From assembly GCF_018861755.1 (NCBI RefSeq), contig NZ_JAHLEF010000001.1, positions 248,001 through 312,000 of the forward strand: a DNA stretch of 64,000 nt, in the 5' to 3' direction. The stretch comes from Clostridium sp. CF012. Lineage in GTDB: Bacteria; Bacillota; Clostridia; Clostridiales; Clostridiaceae. The notes under the pieces were generated by a model. The model made no database searches and was not told the DNA's origin. It saw only the letters and a program-made list of their open reading frames with translations. A program made the position numbers and the translations under genes. Positions 55,853 to 64,000 of the stretch are shown here, piece after piece (within the stretch, counting starts at the first letter, position 1; each line of letters begins with the position of its first letter).

Positions 55853-58800
55853 TTATGAGGATTTTTGCCAAATGGCACTTTGTAAGTTTGTAAGAGCACT
55901 AATTATATCCTCAGTGGAATTAGCATTTGGAAAATTAACATCTTTTATATTATAATTATGATGTACCTCTCCTTGCTTCGTATTATTATTAACACTACTA
56001 AGATTTATCTTGTCCATAACATCACTCATATTCATTAGTCCTTTTGGTATATAAGTCATAAGTTGTCCATAATCAGGCATTACATCTCTTGCACTGAGCT
56101 TAGGTGCCTCTATTCTTTCCATAGAACCTAAAGTCCTTGGTAGCTCCTGAACTAACTGATTAAAACCTGTTGTCTGAGTAGAGGACAATACTCGTTCCTT
56201 TGTATCCACCATAGCAAGTTTACTGCTACTCCCACTCCATGAACCAACTTCTCCACCACTAGCAAATCTAGGTACAACTCCTTGGCTGGATAATATTTTC
56301 TCATTTAAAGCATATGTTGCATCCCTATTAATCCCTGTAGCCCCGTCTCCGCTAGACACTATGATATTAACTCCACTACCATACTTTGCCTGTAACATTG
56401 CCTTATCTACCTCTGTATTTACGGTAATTGAAGCCGAATTACCAACTCCTGTAGTACCTTTTACAGTAGAGCCTAATGTACCACTTGCTTGAGATAACGC
56501 TAAAGAATTTTGTAGGGCTTGTGCAGTAGCTACATCTAAAGTGAGTTGTTTTATTATCTCAACCCAATTATTTCCATATGTCTTTCTTAATATTTTTAAT
56601 TTCTCGTCTGCAAGAAGATTCATGTCGTTATAATGAAGAGTCATTAGATTAGTTTCTATAGTTTGATGGGCTTCAAGAATGGATAATTGTTCATTATAAT
56701 CCTTATCCTTTGCAGTTTTTTGGTCTGCTAGTGATTGCTTTAATTTATTTAATGTTTCCGTTTGATGCTTTAATGCTGTAGATTTTTCCCAGTCATTATT
56801 GCTTTTAATTTGGTCATTTACTGATTTCTGAGCACTTTCCACTGCTTGAGCATCTGCCACATAACCAAATTGAAAACTTCCATCAGCTTGTTTTGTAAGA
56901 GTTTGAACGTTTTTATTATTCTGTGCATTTTGTAAAGCAGTTTGTTTTTCTGTCAAGTCATTCTGATTCTTTAGACGAGTTTCAATTTCCTCTTGGATGT
57001 CATTTACTTCATTTAAACTATCTATTTGTTTTTGAATTGCATCTTGTTGTCTTAGATTTTCTTCATCATATGCTTTTATATTTTGGTCAGAGGTTCCTGA
57101 TCCACCGTAGATGCTAGATGATAATTTATTTATTTCATTCTGTTGTTGTTGTTTTAATTCAATTTCTGCGCTTACCTTTTGCTTTTCAAGAAGTGAGTTA
57201 ATTTGTTCTAAAGTTGATTCTTTAATAGCTTTTGTAACCTTAGAAATTTCAATAGCTAAGTCTTGGTATCCTGCTTTGGTTTTAGGAATTTCTGTGTTCT
57301 GTAATGTAAAAAATCTTGTCAACGATGTGTTAAAGTTATCATATTCTTTTTTTAGGCTATTATATAATGTTTTATCCTTATCATTCCTGTGTGCATTTAC
57401 GGCATTTAACTTTTGTTGTAACACAGCGTCGGAATTTGTTGGATCTAATCCATTAAATTTAATTCCTTTAGAAGATAGAATTTTTGTAATTTCGGAGCGT
57501 TCTTTTGCTTGCTCGCTTTCTATATTCTTTTGTGCTATTTGTTTTTTCTTGAGTAATTCTATTTCTTCCTTTTGGAGGGATATTGCCTCTTTAATATTGT
57601 CATTTGCTTGTGCGTTAGATTGCAGGGATGCATTTATGTCGAGAAGGTTTTGAGTTTTTAGAAGTTCTTGGTTTAGGGAGTAGTAACGATCTTTAAGTAG
57701 GAGAGCTTCGTTTACCGATTTTTCTGCTGAGTTTGAACCTGTATCCTTTTTTGCTTTCTTTGGTTCCTCTTGGGGTTTATATCCACTCCCACCAGTGCTT
57801 GCAGAAACCGTAGGTAATTTCATATTAAATATACTTTTAAGACTTTCAATTCTATTTACACTATCTTGTAATCCTTTTTCACCTATTTTATTAGCCGATA
57901 TAATTGTATCAAAGTAACCGTTTTTCCCCGTAGATGTATTGCTTAAAGCACTGTTTAAACTCTGGTAACTTAAAATTTTTGATTTCATATCATCCAATGA
58001 TTGCATTGTACCTGCATGAATTGCGGATGCACTATTTATTGCCATCGAAATTTCTGTATTTCCTGTCAGTACACTTTGTTGTTTGACTAAATCGAGAGCA
58101 GTAATCTGATTATTTAAGTATCCAATATTAGATACAACTGCATTGCCGTGAGAATCAGTACTTACAACAAGACCGTCCACACGACCTACTAATTCCGTAG
58201 TTAAGTTGCTTAATATTTTTTTCTTATCGGCTGATAGATTTTCCTCTTTGCTTAAACTCATATAAGAACCTATTAAACCCTGTGTTTCGGTAGCTTCTTC
58301 AATAGTAGCGTTAGTTTTATTTTGTATAGCTTTAATGGAATCTGAGGTAGCAATGTTGCTCTCTGCTGCACCTAATTCAATTATCTTATTCTTTGTCTTA
58401 TCTACGGAGAAACCTGCCTCTTCTAAGGTTTTGATAAACTTATTTAATTTTTCTTTGTCTCCATTTGTTGCATACCCTAATCCCAAATCAACGTCATAAG
58501 ATTCTGATGCTTTTTTAGCCAACTCGTCTAATACCTTTTGTTGTTCTTTCAATTTATCTGTGTTGCTTTTAATTTCATCACCATTCATTTCAGATATGGA
58601 CTTATTTAACAATTCATAAGAAGATTTCAACTCTTTAACTTGTTTAGAGTGCTGATACTGGCTATATGTAACGGTGGCAACAACTGCAGCTAAAGCAGCG
58701 AACCCTAGAACAATTGGGTTAAATGATAATAATGTAAGTGCTTCCAGCCCAAATGCATGGAGGTATTTAAATGCTGTTACGCATCCCATTATCCCAACTT

Positions 58801-60148
58801 CTATAAGCTTAAAATTCTTAACGGCTATTAACATTCCTATCCAAACTTTCGTTAAGTCCTTCCCATCTGTTACAAGAAACTCCACAACATGAACTATTTT
58901 TGTCAAATCATTTAGTACACTTTTAAGTACATCTCCATTAACCAATTGCGTGTATAAGTGTTCTAAAGTCGCCTTGAGTTCCCCTAAAGAACCTTTAGCG
59001 GAAATGAGGTGTTCTTCATATGCCTTATCAACGCTTCCGCCTGCTAGTTTAATGTTATTTAAATTTCTTAACGTTTCTGCTTGATTTTGCATAAGAATAT
59101 TAAAAGTATTAATATTTTCCTTTTGTGCTAGGGAAGCTCCTAATTCTGCTTGTTGTACTTCAGTAAGTGTTGACCACTTCTCAGCTAAATCATCTAAAAC
59201 CTGATTAGCACTTTTAAATGTATCTTTTGTTGAACGCATAGTTATATTTATTTTATTGAGTTGATCTTCGGCTTTATTTAATCCTATTTGGTCTTCTCCG
59301 TTGGTCATTTTTGTCATATTTAAAAAAATATTTCGGAAATTCTTACCCACGGACTCTGCCGTTTGCTTTGACTTACTTTGTACTGTTGTTAGCCCTGCAA
59401 CTAAATAATCTATGGGAACTTTTGCTTGTTTAGCGGTAGAACTTGTGACCAATAAACTTCTCAATAATCTATCAGTACCGGTAGCACTTGTATTATCCAT
59501 TTTAACAACACTATCTAAAACATTTTTTAAACCATCTCCAGTTAAACCATAGGCATTCTTTAGTGCAATAGCTTGACTTGTAGTGTCCTTTATTTTACTT
59601 CCTGCAATTTCACTTGTCTTTATGGTCATTTTTGATAGTTCAGTTATTTCAGACAAGGTTGCTCCGGATCTCAACCACTCTTCATTGCTTTCGGAAACTA
59701 TACTTGTTGATTGCTTTAATTCTAAAGCTAAAGCATTCCAATCCTTAGTATATCCTTGAACCTCTGAACGTGACTCTCCTGAAATCATACTTACATTTCT
59801 AACGCGCTCATCTTGTTCAAAAGCAAAACTTACGGCTTTACGTGTCTCCATTAACGCTAAATTAACTAATGAACTAACACTCAACCATCTCATATAAAAT
59901 CCTGTTAAACTCCCCAAGCTTGATCCTAAATTTTTAAAACTGCTTGAAGTATTATTAGCAGAACTCCCTAAAGTGTTCATGCTGTTGTTAATACTATTAA
60001 TTTGGCTTGTAGTATTACTAATTTGAATTTTAATTACTGATTTGTTTGCTTGATTCTGTAAATCACTCAGTAATTTTGCAAACTCTTGCTTGGTTTTATT
60101 AACACTGGATATATCAAGCCCCGTTTTTACTCCTATAATTTTAACCAT
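55853..60148 (-). CDS. Tail tape measure protein
   Basis: This 1431-residue protein is the largest product in the prophage. The N-terminal TP901-type core contains EQDERVRNVSMISGES, ATGTDRLLRSLLVTSS and VGKNFRNIFLNMTKM. A hydrophobic region (about 460-490, FNPIVLGFAALAAVVATV) and long coiled coils (about 850-1180) follow. Tape measure length sets tail length, here roughly 200 nm if the common 0.15 nm per residue rule holds (inference). It marks the phage as long-tailed. Confidence 0.93.
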   Translation of the reverse strand: MVKIIGVKTGLDISSVNKTKQEFAKLLSDLQNQANKSVIKIQISNTTSQINSINNSMNTLGSSANNTSSSFKNLGSSLGSLTGFYMRWLSVSSLVNLALMETRKAVSFAFEQDERVRNVSMISGESRSEVQGYTKDWNALALELKQSTSIVSESNEEWLRSGATLSEITELSKMTIKTSEIAGSKIKDTTSQAIALKNAYGLTGDGLKNVLDSVVKMDNTSATGTDRLLRSLLVTSSTAKQAKVPIDYLVAGLTTVQSKSKQTAESVGKNFRNIFLNMTKMTNGEDQIGLNKAEDQLNKINITMRSTKDTFKSANQVLDDLAEKWSTLTEVQQAELGASLAQKENINTFNILMQNQAETLRNLNNIKLAGGSVDKAYEEHLISAKGSLGELKATLEHLYTQLVNGDVLKSVLNDLTKIVHVVEFLVTDGKDLTKVWIGMLIAVKNFKLIEVGIMGCVTAFKYLHAFGLEALTLLSFNPIVLGFAALAAVVATVTYSQYQHSKQVKELKSSYELLNKSISEMNGDEIKSNTDKLKEQQKVLDELAKKASESYDVDLGLGYATNGDKEKLNKFIKTLEEAGFSVDKTKNKIIELGAAESNIATSDSIKAIQNKTNATIEEATETQGLIGSYMSLSKEENLSADKKKILSNLTTELVGRVDGLVVSTDSHGNAVVSNIGYLNNQITALDLVKQQSVLTGNTEISMAINSASAIHAGTMQSLDDMKSKILSYQSLNSALSNTSTGKNGYFDTIISANKIGEKGLQDSVNRIESLKSIFNMKLPTVSASTGGSGYKPQEEPKKAKKDTGSNSAEKSVNEALLLKDRYYSLNQELLKTQNLLDINASLQSNAQANDNIKEAISLQKEEIELLKKKQIAQKNIESEQAKERSEITKILSSKGIKFNGLDPTNSDAVLQQKLNAVNAHRNDKDKTLYNSLKKEYDNFNTSLTRFFTLQNTEIPKTKAGYQDLAIEISKVTKAIKESTLEQINSLLEKQKVSAEIELKQQQQNEINKLSSSIYGGSGTSDQNIKAYDEENLRQQDAIQKQIDSLNEVNDIQEEIETRLKNQNDLTEKQTALQNAQNNKNVQTLTKQADGSFQFGYVADAQAVESAQKSVNDQIKSNNDWEKSTALKHQTETLNKLKQSLADQKTAKDKDYNEQLSILEAHQTIETNLMTLHYNDMNLLADEKLKILRKTYGNNWVEIIKQLTLDVATAQALQNSLALSQASGTLGSTVKGTTGVGNSASITVNTEVDKAMLQAKYGSGVNIIVSSGDGATGINRDATYALNEKILSSQGVVPRFASGGEVGSWSGSSSKLAMVDTKERVLSSTQTTGFNQLVQELPRTLGSMERIEAPKLSARDVMPDYGQLMTYIPKGLMNMSDVMDKINLSSVNNNTKQGEVHHNYNIKDVNFPNANSTEDIISALTNLQSAIWQKSS

Positions 60149-60312
60149 CTCCTTATTATTTAATATTAATTACAATTCTCAATAAAAAATAATATAAGAG
60201 TATATTTTTAATTTCCACTTTATTACTTTTTACTAAGAACAAACCTTATAAATTTTTACAATTATTCTTACTAAAAAATAATAAAATAAGGTATGGTTAA
60301 ATTAGCCACACC

Positions 60313-60735
60313 CTACTTATTATTTAGTATTTCACACACAATTCCACCGTATCTTAAATTAATCTCATTAACAGTATCCTCAAGGAAATGTCTAGCTGGG
60401 TAATCATGGTACATTCCATTACCTCCATCACTATGGCCATTATTAAGCCAATCGCCAACAAATGGACTAACATCTCTACTTGAATCTACTGCACTAAAAT
60501 AATTAAGCTTAGAAGGATCTAAAAACACAACACCATCATGAAAATTTACAATAGAATCTATACTTGAAATAAGTGAATTTGTGCGCTCATATTGAACTGG
60601 ACTATAACTATTATATACATTTTGTTGGATATACTTAGCTAAAGTCCGTTTAATATCTAATACAATTATCAATAATTCCTTCTGAAATTCTATTTCAATT
60701 TCTCTTTCAAGTTCTTGTAATTCATCACTAGTCAA
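60313..60735 (-). CDS. Phage tail/neck protein upstream of the tape measure
   Basis: A 140-residue protein. The N-terminal helix and TNSLISSIDSIVNFHDGVVFLDP, then YPARHFLEDTVNEI fits HK97 gp10-like neck proteins. It overlaps the upstream gene by 8 bases. Confidence 0.6.
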   Translation of the reverse strand: MTSDELQELEREIEIEFQKELLIIVLDIKRTLAKYIQQNVYNSYSPVQYERTNSLISSIDSIVNFHDGVVFLDPSKLNYFSAVDSSRDVSPFVGDWLNNGHSDGGNGMYHDYPARHFLEDTVNEINLRYGGIVCEILNNK

Positions 60736-61177
60736 CTTTCTCAGCTTCTACCGCGTCTATTTCTTTAGCTTTCTGAATCAATTCTTGAATATTTACCTCT
60801 TTCCCTAGTTCCTTCTTAATGAATGCTTCTGATTTATTACTCATTTCTATCATTTTCTTTGCATTTAAAAACGTATTTTTATAATGTTCTAATAACTGCT
60901 CTACATATAAACTAAATTGTAAGCTTGGGCACAGACACATTTGCTTGAATTCTTCACTTGTAACGTCTGTTTCCACATTTGAGATTACACCAGCTAAACT
61001 ATAAAGGAACCCATAATCATCACCATTCTTGCCCTGAATTTTATTGATACTTTCTAAGTCTACATTATAAAATTCTAACTCCTTACCTTGAAGCTTGTCC
61101 TCAACTTTACTAAATAAATTATCTACAAACTTAAACTTACTAACACCTTTAAACCAGCTTATTTTTATATTTTCCAT
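60728..61177 (-). CDS. Tail assembly chaperone-like protein
   Basis: A 149-residue, acidic, helical protein. In long-tailed phages two short proteins, often linked by ribosomal frameshift, precede the tape measure gene and chaperone it. This one and the next fit that slot, but I see no clear slippery site joining them. Confidence 0.55.
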   Translation of the reverse strand: MENIKISWFKGVSKFKFVDNLFSKVEDKLQGKELEFYNVDLESINKIQGKNGDDYGFLYSLAGVISNVETDVTSEEFKQMCLCPSLQFSLYVEQLLEHYKNTFLNAKKMIEMSNKSEAFIKKELGKEVNIQELIQKAKEIDAVEAEKVD

Positions 61178-61207
61178 TTTAATATTCCTCCTAATTTCTA
61201 TTATTTA

Positions 61208-61519
61208 CTATTCCTCAATTAAATTTAATCGTTTTGTTATTTCCAACATTTTTTGAATTGTTTTCTCACTTTGATTATTAATTAATTCTGCATATAGCCC
61301 TTTAAGTAAACCTTCATCAACTTCCGGCATATTAAATATACCCTTCAAGAAGACTAATAAATTTCTTTCACCATCACTATACCCAAGTATATTTAATAAT
61401 CCATGTTCCTTTAATCTCAGATATGCATTATACCAGCCTATTTTTAGATATTTCATTCTCACTGATTTGATTTCATAGTTTTTTCCACCAATCATAATTT
61501 CATTTATATTTGTTTCCAT
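61208..61519 (-). CDS. Tail assembly chaperone-like protein
   Basis: A 103-residue protein (EIMIGGKNYEIKSVRMKYLKIGW, then LLKGLYAELINNQSEK). Assigned by position as the first of two short genes before the tape measure gene. Confidence 0.55.
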   Translation of the reverse strand: METNINEIMIGGKNYEIKSVRMKYLKIGWYNAYLRLKEHGLLNILGYSDGERNLLVFLKGIFNMPEVDEGLLKGLYAELINNQSEKTIQKMLEITKRLNLIEE

Positions 61520-61569
61520 TTTAATATCTACCCCTTCTCTTTTATATTTTTAAATTTTATTTTGAAATA

Positions 61570-61781
61570 ACAGTTAGTTATTGTCCAACTGTAAAAAGAC
61601 TATGCAAATTCGGTATCCCTATGTTGCATCATAGGCAATAAGGGCTGTACCCCGTACCTAAGTTTTCTTTACAAGTTTTGGAGGAGACGAGGAACTACCT
61701 CGTTATAAGAAAACCTTAAAGAACTTATCAGCTATGAACTAGATTATAAAGAAGTCAAGGAATCCAAGCTAAGAATCCTTG
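61570..61781. ncRNA. Candidate structured RNA inside the tail gene cluster
   Basis: The gap 61520-61824 has no protein gene but contains a row of hairpins: ACAGTT/AACTGT (61570-61592), CCTATG/CATAGG (61618-61635), GTAC/GTAC (61647-61657), GTTTTCTT/AAGAAAAC (61662-61714) enclosing CGAGG/CCTCG (61688-61702), and CAAGGA/TCCTTG (61756-61781). Base composition is less AT-rich than the surroundings. It could be a mobile-element-derived RNA, such as the non-coding end of an IS605/IStron or an omega/HEARO-type RNA. I cannot assign a family. Confidence 0.4.
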
Positions 61782-61824
61782 GAAAAACATCCTATATAAT
61801 AGATGCTTAACAAAGATTCTAAAT

Positions 61825-61887
61825 CTAGAATAATCTATATTTTTTATACTCTTCTTCAATATCTGATTCATATAGCTTCTTGTTCAT
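61825..61887 (-). CDS. Very short possible gene (20 residues)
   Basis: ATG at 61887 follows GGAGGACATAAAAAA and reads MNKKLYESDIEEEYKKYRLF to TAG at 61825. Good ribosome site and charged composition speak for it, size speaks against. Confidence 0.4.
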   Translation of the reverse strand: MNKKLYESDIEEEYKKYRLF

Positions 61888-61931
61888 TTTTTTATGTCCT
61901 CCTATTTTTCTATTTCTTTTAGGGCAAATTT

Positions 61932-61953
61932 AAAAGACACCCATACGAGTGTC
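61932..61953. terminator. Hairpin after the metallopeptidase gene
   Basis: AAGACAC/GTGTCTT stem with an 8-base loop, just after the stop codon at 61956. Confidence 0.65.
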
Positions 61954-61955
61954 TT

Positions 61956-62720
61956 CTAAATATCCTTACTTAAATATTTATTTACTTGTTCTTCTTTCCA
62001 TCTTTCCGTCGCTGACATAACTTTGCCTTCAGATACCTTTTTTATAATAATATCCATAACTTCTACAATTAAAAGATTCATTATGCCTACAGTTCCGTAA
62101 TAATGGCAGAATGTTTCGGCTATAAATTCGTCTATGTTTGTTTGCCCATATTCTGATGTAAGTAATTCTATTCTTTCCTTATCTGAATTAAATATTAAAT
62201 TTATATCAGCATCTTCATTTAAACCATATTGAGATGCTACCGCATGTCCAAATTCGTGACAAACAAGGTCATTAGCTATATATAGACTCTCATGGTTAAC
62301 CCTTCTATGATTAAAACTTATACATTTATTAGATGAACTATATTTTGCGGAGGCGGTCATATTATCATACTTTTCATCGTCAACATTTACCTCGTTGCGT
62401 TCCATATCTTTAACAAGCTTTCTGAAGTATTCTTCAAATTCCTTTAATTTTTCTGGTTCATTTATATAAACTTCATGCTTTGCATATGAATGTGTTTCGT
62501 AAATTTCTTTGTTAAATATTATATCATTCTCCCTACTTACTTTGTCGAATGAATAATAATCACCTATCTCTTCAATTACTACATCTGGATATATTTTATG
62601 TAATTGATCAAATGTATTTGTGATTTCATTTAGTTCTTCTATTGTTAAAGAATCTAAATCCCAACATGGTTTAATACCTAATTCTATATAGTATTCATTA
62701 ATTTCATCAATATTTAACAA
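61956..62720 (-). CDS. Zinc metallopeptidase-like phage protein (HEFGH motif)
   Basis: A 254-residue protein with LVCHEFGHAVA (about residues 152-162), the HExxH zinc site, and a downstream acidic helix IDEFIAETFCHYY (about 198-210) that can supply the third ligand Glu. There is no signal peptide. The layout fits a gluzincin peptidase. In a phage it could process a structural protein or act on host proteins. It is not an ImmA-type regulator by context, as no repressor gene is near. Confidence 0.7.
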   Translation of the reverse strand: MLNIDEINEYYIELGIKPCWDLDSLTIEELNEITNTFDQLHKIYPDVVIEEIGDYYSFDKVSRENDIIFNKEIYETHSYAKHEVYINEPEKLKEFEEYFRKLVKDMERNEVNVDDEKYDNMTASAKYSSSNKCISFNHRRVNHESLYIANDLVCHEFGHAVASQYGLNEDADINLIFNSDKERIELLTSEYGQTNIDEFIAETFCHYYGTVGIMNLLIVEVMDIIIKKVSEGKVMSATERWKEEQVNKYLSKDI

Positions 62721-62867
62721 TTCCTCACCATCCTTCTTTATATTTATTCTATAAAAAGATGTAGTAATCCTTTATTTGTAAAACATTTTTAATACTTCTC
62801 TTGACATTTCAATATTTTAGCCTTATGATATTATTGAAATAATTATAATTTCTTGACAATAAAAAAT

Positions 62868-62896
62868 AAAAGAGTAGCAATCAACTACCCTATTAT
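62868..62896 (-). terminator. Probable terminator in the 62.7-63.2 kb gap
   Basis: On the minus strand AGGGTAG, 7 bases, CTACTCT is followed by TTTATTTTTT. The gap 62721-63228 (508 bp) holds this hairpin, the terminator at 63158-63201 and no convincing gene. Confidence 0.6.
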
Positions 62897-63157
62897 TATT
62901 TGTTTTATGTCGCTGGCATATTGCAGAAGACCCCTATAGCCAAATATATTTTTTTAAAGGTTACGACGTAATTACTCCGCCCCACCTTCTATGTTCATTT
63001 ATAACAGTATTGTTTAATTGTTATTCCCTCATAAACTCCAAATTATCTTGAAAATTCCTTATGTTCTGTTTATCTGTATTAAGTAAATTTATATATGGTA
63101 AAAGTCTGATTTTTAGGTTTTAGAAAATATTCAACATTTTTTGTTCCATATTACTTA

Positions 63158-63201
63158 TTAGCAAAAACCTAAACTATAAGAAATTAATAGGTTTTTGCTA
63201 A
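63158..63201. terminator. Terminator after the PPC/Ig protein gene
   Basis: TTAGCAAAAACCT (63158-63170) pairs with AGGTTTTTGCTAA (63189-63201), a perfect 13-bp stem, 28 bp beyond the stop at 63229. Confidence 0.85.
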
Positions 63202-63228
63202 CAATTATTAATTTAAATATCTAGATTA

Positions 63229-64000
63229 CTAATAAGGTGCAACATAAAAGCTTGCTGGTTGAGCTGATTTAATATCAAATCCCCATAACTTGTAGTCTAT
63301 ATAGAATATAAACGCTCCTGAAACATTTTCGTCAAGTGTTCCATTCCAAACATATGCTGTAATATTATGTGATCCTGCTCCTAAAAATTGCCCTGGGCAA
63401 TCTGGAAAATTATAATATCCATTAGCATCTGTATATCTATTATCAATATATCTAGTGCCTTCCATCATAAAAACATTTTTTCCGCTCACTGGATTTCCTG
63501 CTGCGTCTGTTACATACCCCCTTAATGCAACTTCTCCATTTACCGTAATTCTGCTGCTTGAAGGAGTTATAGTAACCGAAGATGGTGGGAGGATTACTTT
63601 TGCTATATTTAATTTATATGAATTATCAGTATCAAATCCAGATATGGAAATCGTTCTTATATAGTATACTCCCTTTGTAATTGAAAACCTTGTAGCATTA
63701 TTTGCTCCTTGCTGTAAAGTTGCTAATACATTAAGATTTCCATCTACTATTTGTGTTGCATAAGTCCCTATAGTTGAAGGATTTTCAAGTGAAAATAAAT
63801 AAGTAGCATTTGTATTTATTTGAAGCCTAGCCCAATCCTCATCAAAATAATTGTCTATGGTATCTATCATAGAAAGTGAGTCAGTATACGGTTTTGCTTG
63901 AAAAATACTATCATCCGGTTCATTAGCACCATATTTAGCAGAATAATTTACTATAAGTTTAAAACTATTTATATTATCAAATCCCATAGCAGAATTTACA
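63229..64000 (-). CDS. Surface or tail protein with PPC and Ig-like domains (5' part beyond window)
   Basis: The frame is open to the window edge (codons for VNSA precede the ATG at 63987), so the product is longer than the 252 residues seen. A bacterial pre-peptidase C-terminal-like domain (about NEPDDSIFQAKPY to SYKLNIAKV) is followed by an Ig-like/Big-1-like domain (SVTITPSSSRITVNGEVALRGYVTDAAGNPVSGK). Such modules occur in secreted enzymes and adhesins and in phage tail fibres. It is inside the prophage if the element extends this far, which is inferred from the missing other end. Confidence 0.7.
   Translation of the reverse strand, partial: VNSAMGFDNINSFKLIVNYSAKYGANEPDDSIFQAKPYTDSLSMIDTIDNYFDEDWARLQINTNATYLFSLENPSTIGTYATQIVDGNLNVLATLQQGANNATRFSITKGVYYIRTISISGFDTDNSYKLNIAKVILPPSSVTITPSSSRITVNGEVALRGYVTDAAGNPVSGKNVFMMEGTRYIDNRYTDANGYYNFPDCPGQFLGAGSHNITAYVWNGTLDENVSGAFIFYIDYKLWGFDIKSAQPASFYVAPY

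Noticed and set aside
61570-61800. Group II intron remnant
   Set aside because: No domain V-like hairpin or reverse transcriptase fragment is visible.

Overview
The window is AT-rich DNA from an endospore-forming Clostridium-type Firmicute. It carries spo0A, spoIVB, spoIIM, the complete spoIIIAA-AH operon and a gerW-like gene in an arrangement typical of clostridial chromosomes. Species cannot be read from it. Nearly all host genes lie on the minus strand. No rRNA, tRNA or CRISPR array was found.

Left part (1-12.7 kb). A partial Gfo/Idh/MocA oxidoreductase and an unrecognised coiled-coil protein are followed by an FAD oxidoreductase and a PyrK-like iron-sulfur flavoprotein that form one transcription unit. 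The PyrK-like gene is split. Its first 17 codons with a good ribosome binding site lie at 10225-10278, and the rest lies at 3793-4740. Between them is a 5.5-kb element bounded by the 8-bp direct repeat CAAGGACA. It carries a PAP2 phosphatase, a ClpE-like AAA+ unfoldase, a 49-residue protein and a large serine recombinase. Joining the outer flanks restores the reading frame exactly (CP|CHLAE), and joining the inner flanks gives an attP-like imperfect inverted repeat. This is the most striking feature of the window.

Core chromosome (10.4-41.3 kb). This region holds D,D-carboxypeptidases, ytfI/gerW, scpAB, spoIIM, spo0A (with a sigma-H promoter and an overlapping 0A box), spoIVB, recN-argR-nadK-tlyA-dxs-ispA-xseBA-folD-nusB, an Asp23 protein, spoIIIAH-AA and efp. 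A type IV pilus/competence-like operon follows (PilM/N/O-like genes, prepilins, PilC/GspF, PilB/GspE).

Prophage (about 41.27 kb to beyond the right edge). The PilB/GspE gene is cut at its TLHTNDA motif by a second large serine recombinase, whose last codons and stop overlap the host gene. Next come a MazF-like toxin, head genes (connector, capsid, scaffold, minor head, portal, terminase large subunit), a membrane TPR protein, a catalytic-domain-only tyrosine recombinase, a small-terminase-like gene, a tape measure gene, tail-chaperone-like genes, a metallopeptidase and a surface-type PPC/Ig protein cut by the window edge. In the direction of transcription the tail genes precede the head genes, which is unusual. 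The other prophage end, and replication and lysis genes, are not in the window.

The common theme is two independent serine-recombinase elements in one 64-kb stretch, each interrupting a protein-coding gene so that precise excision would restore it.
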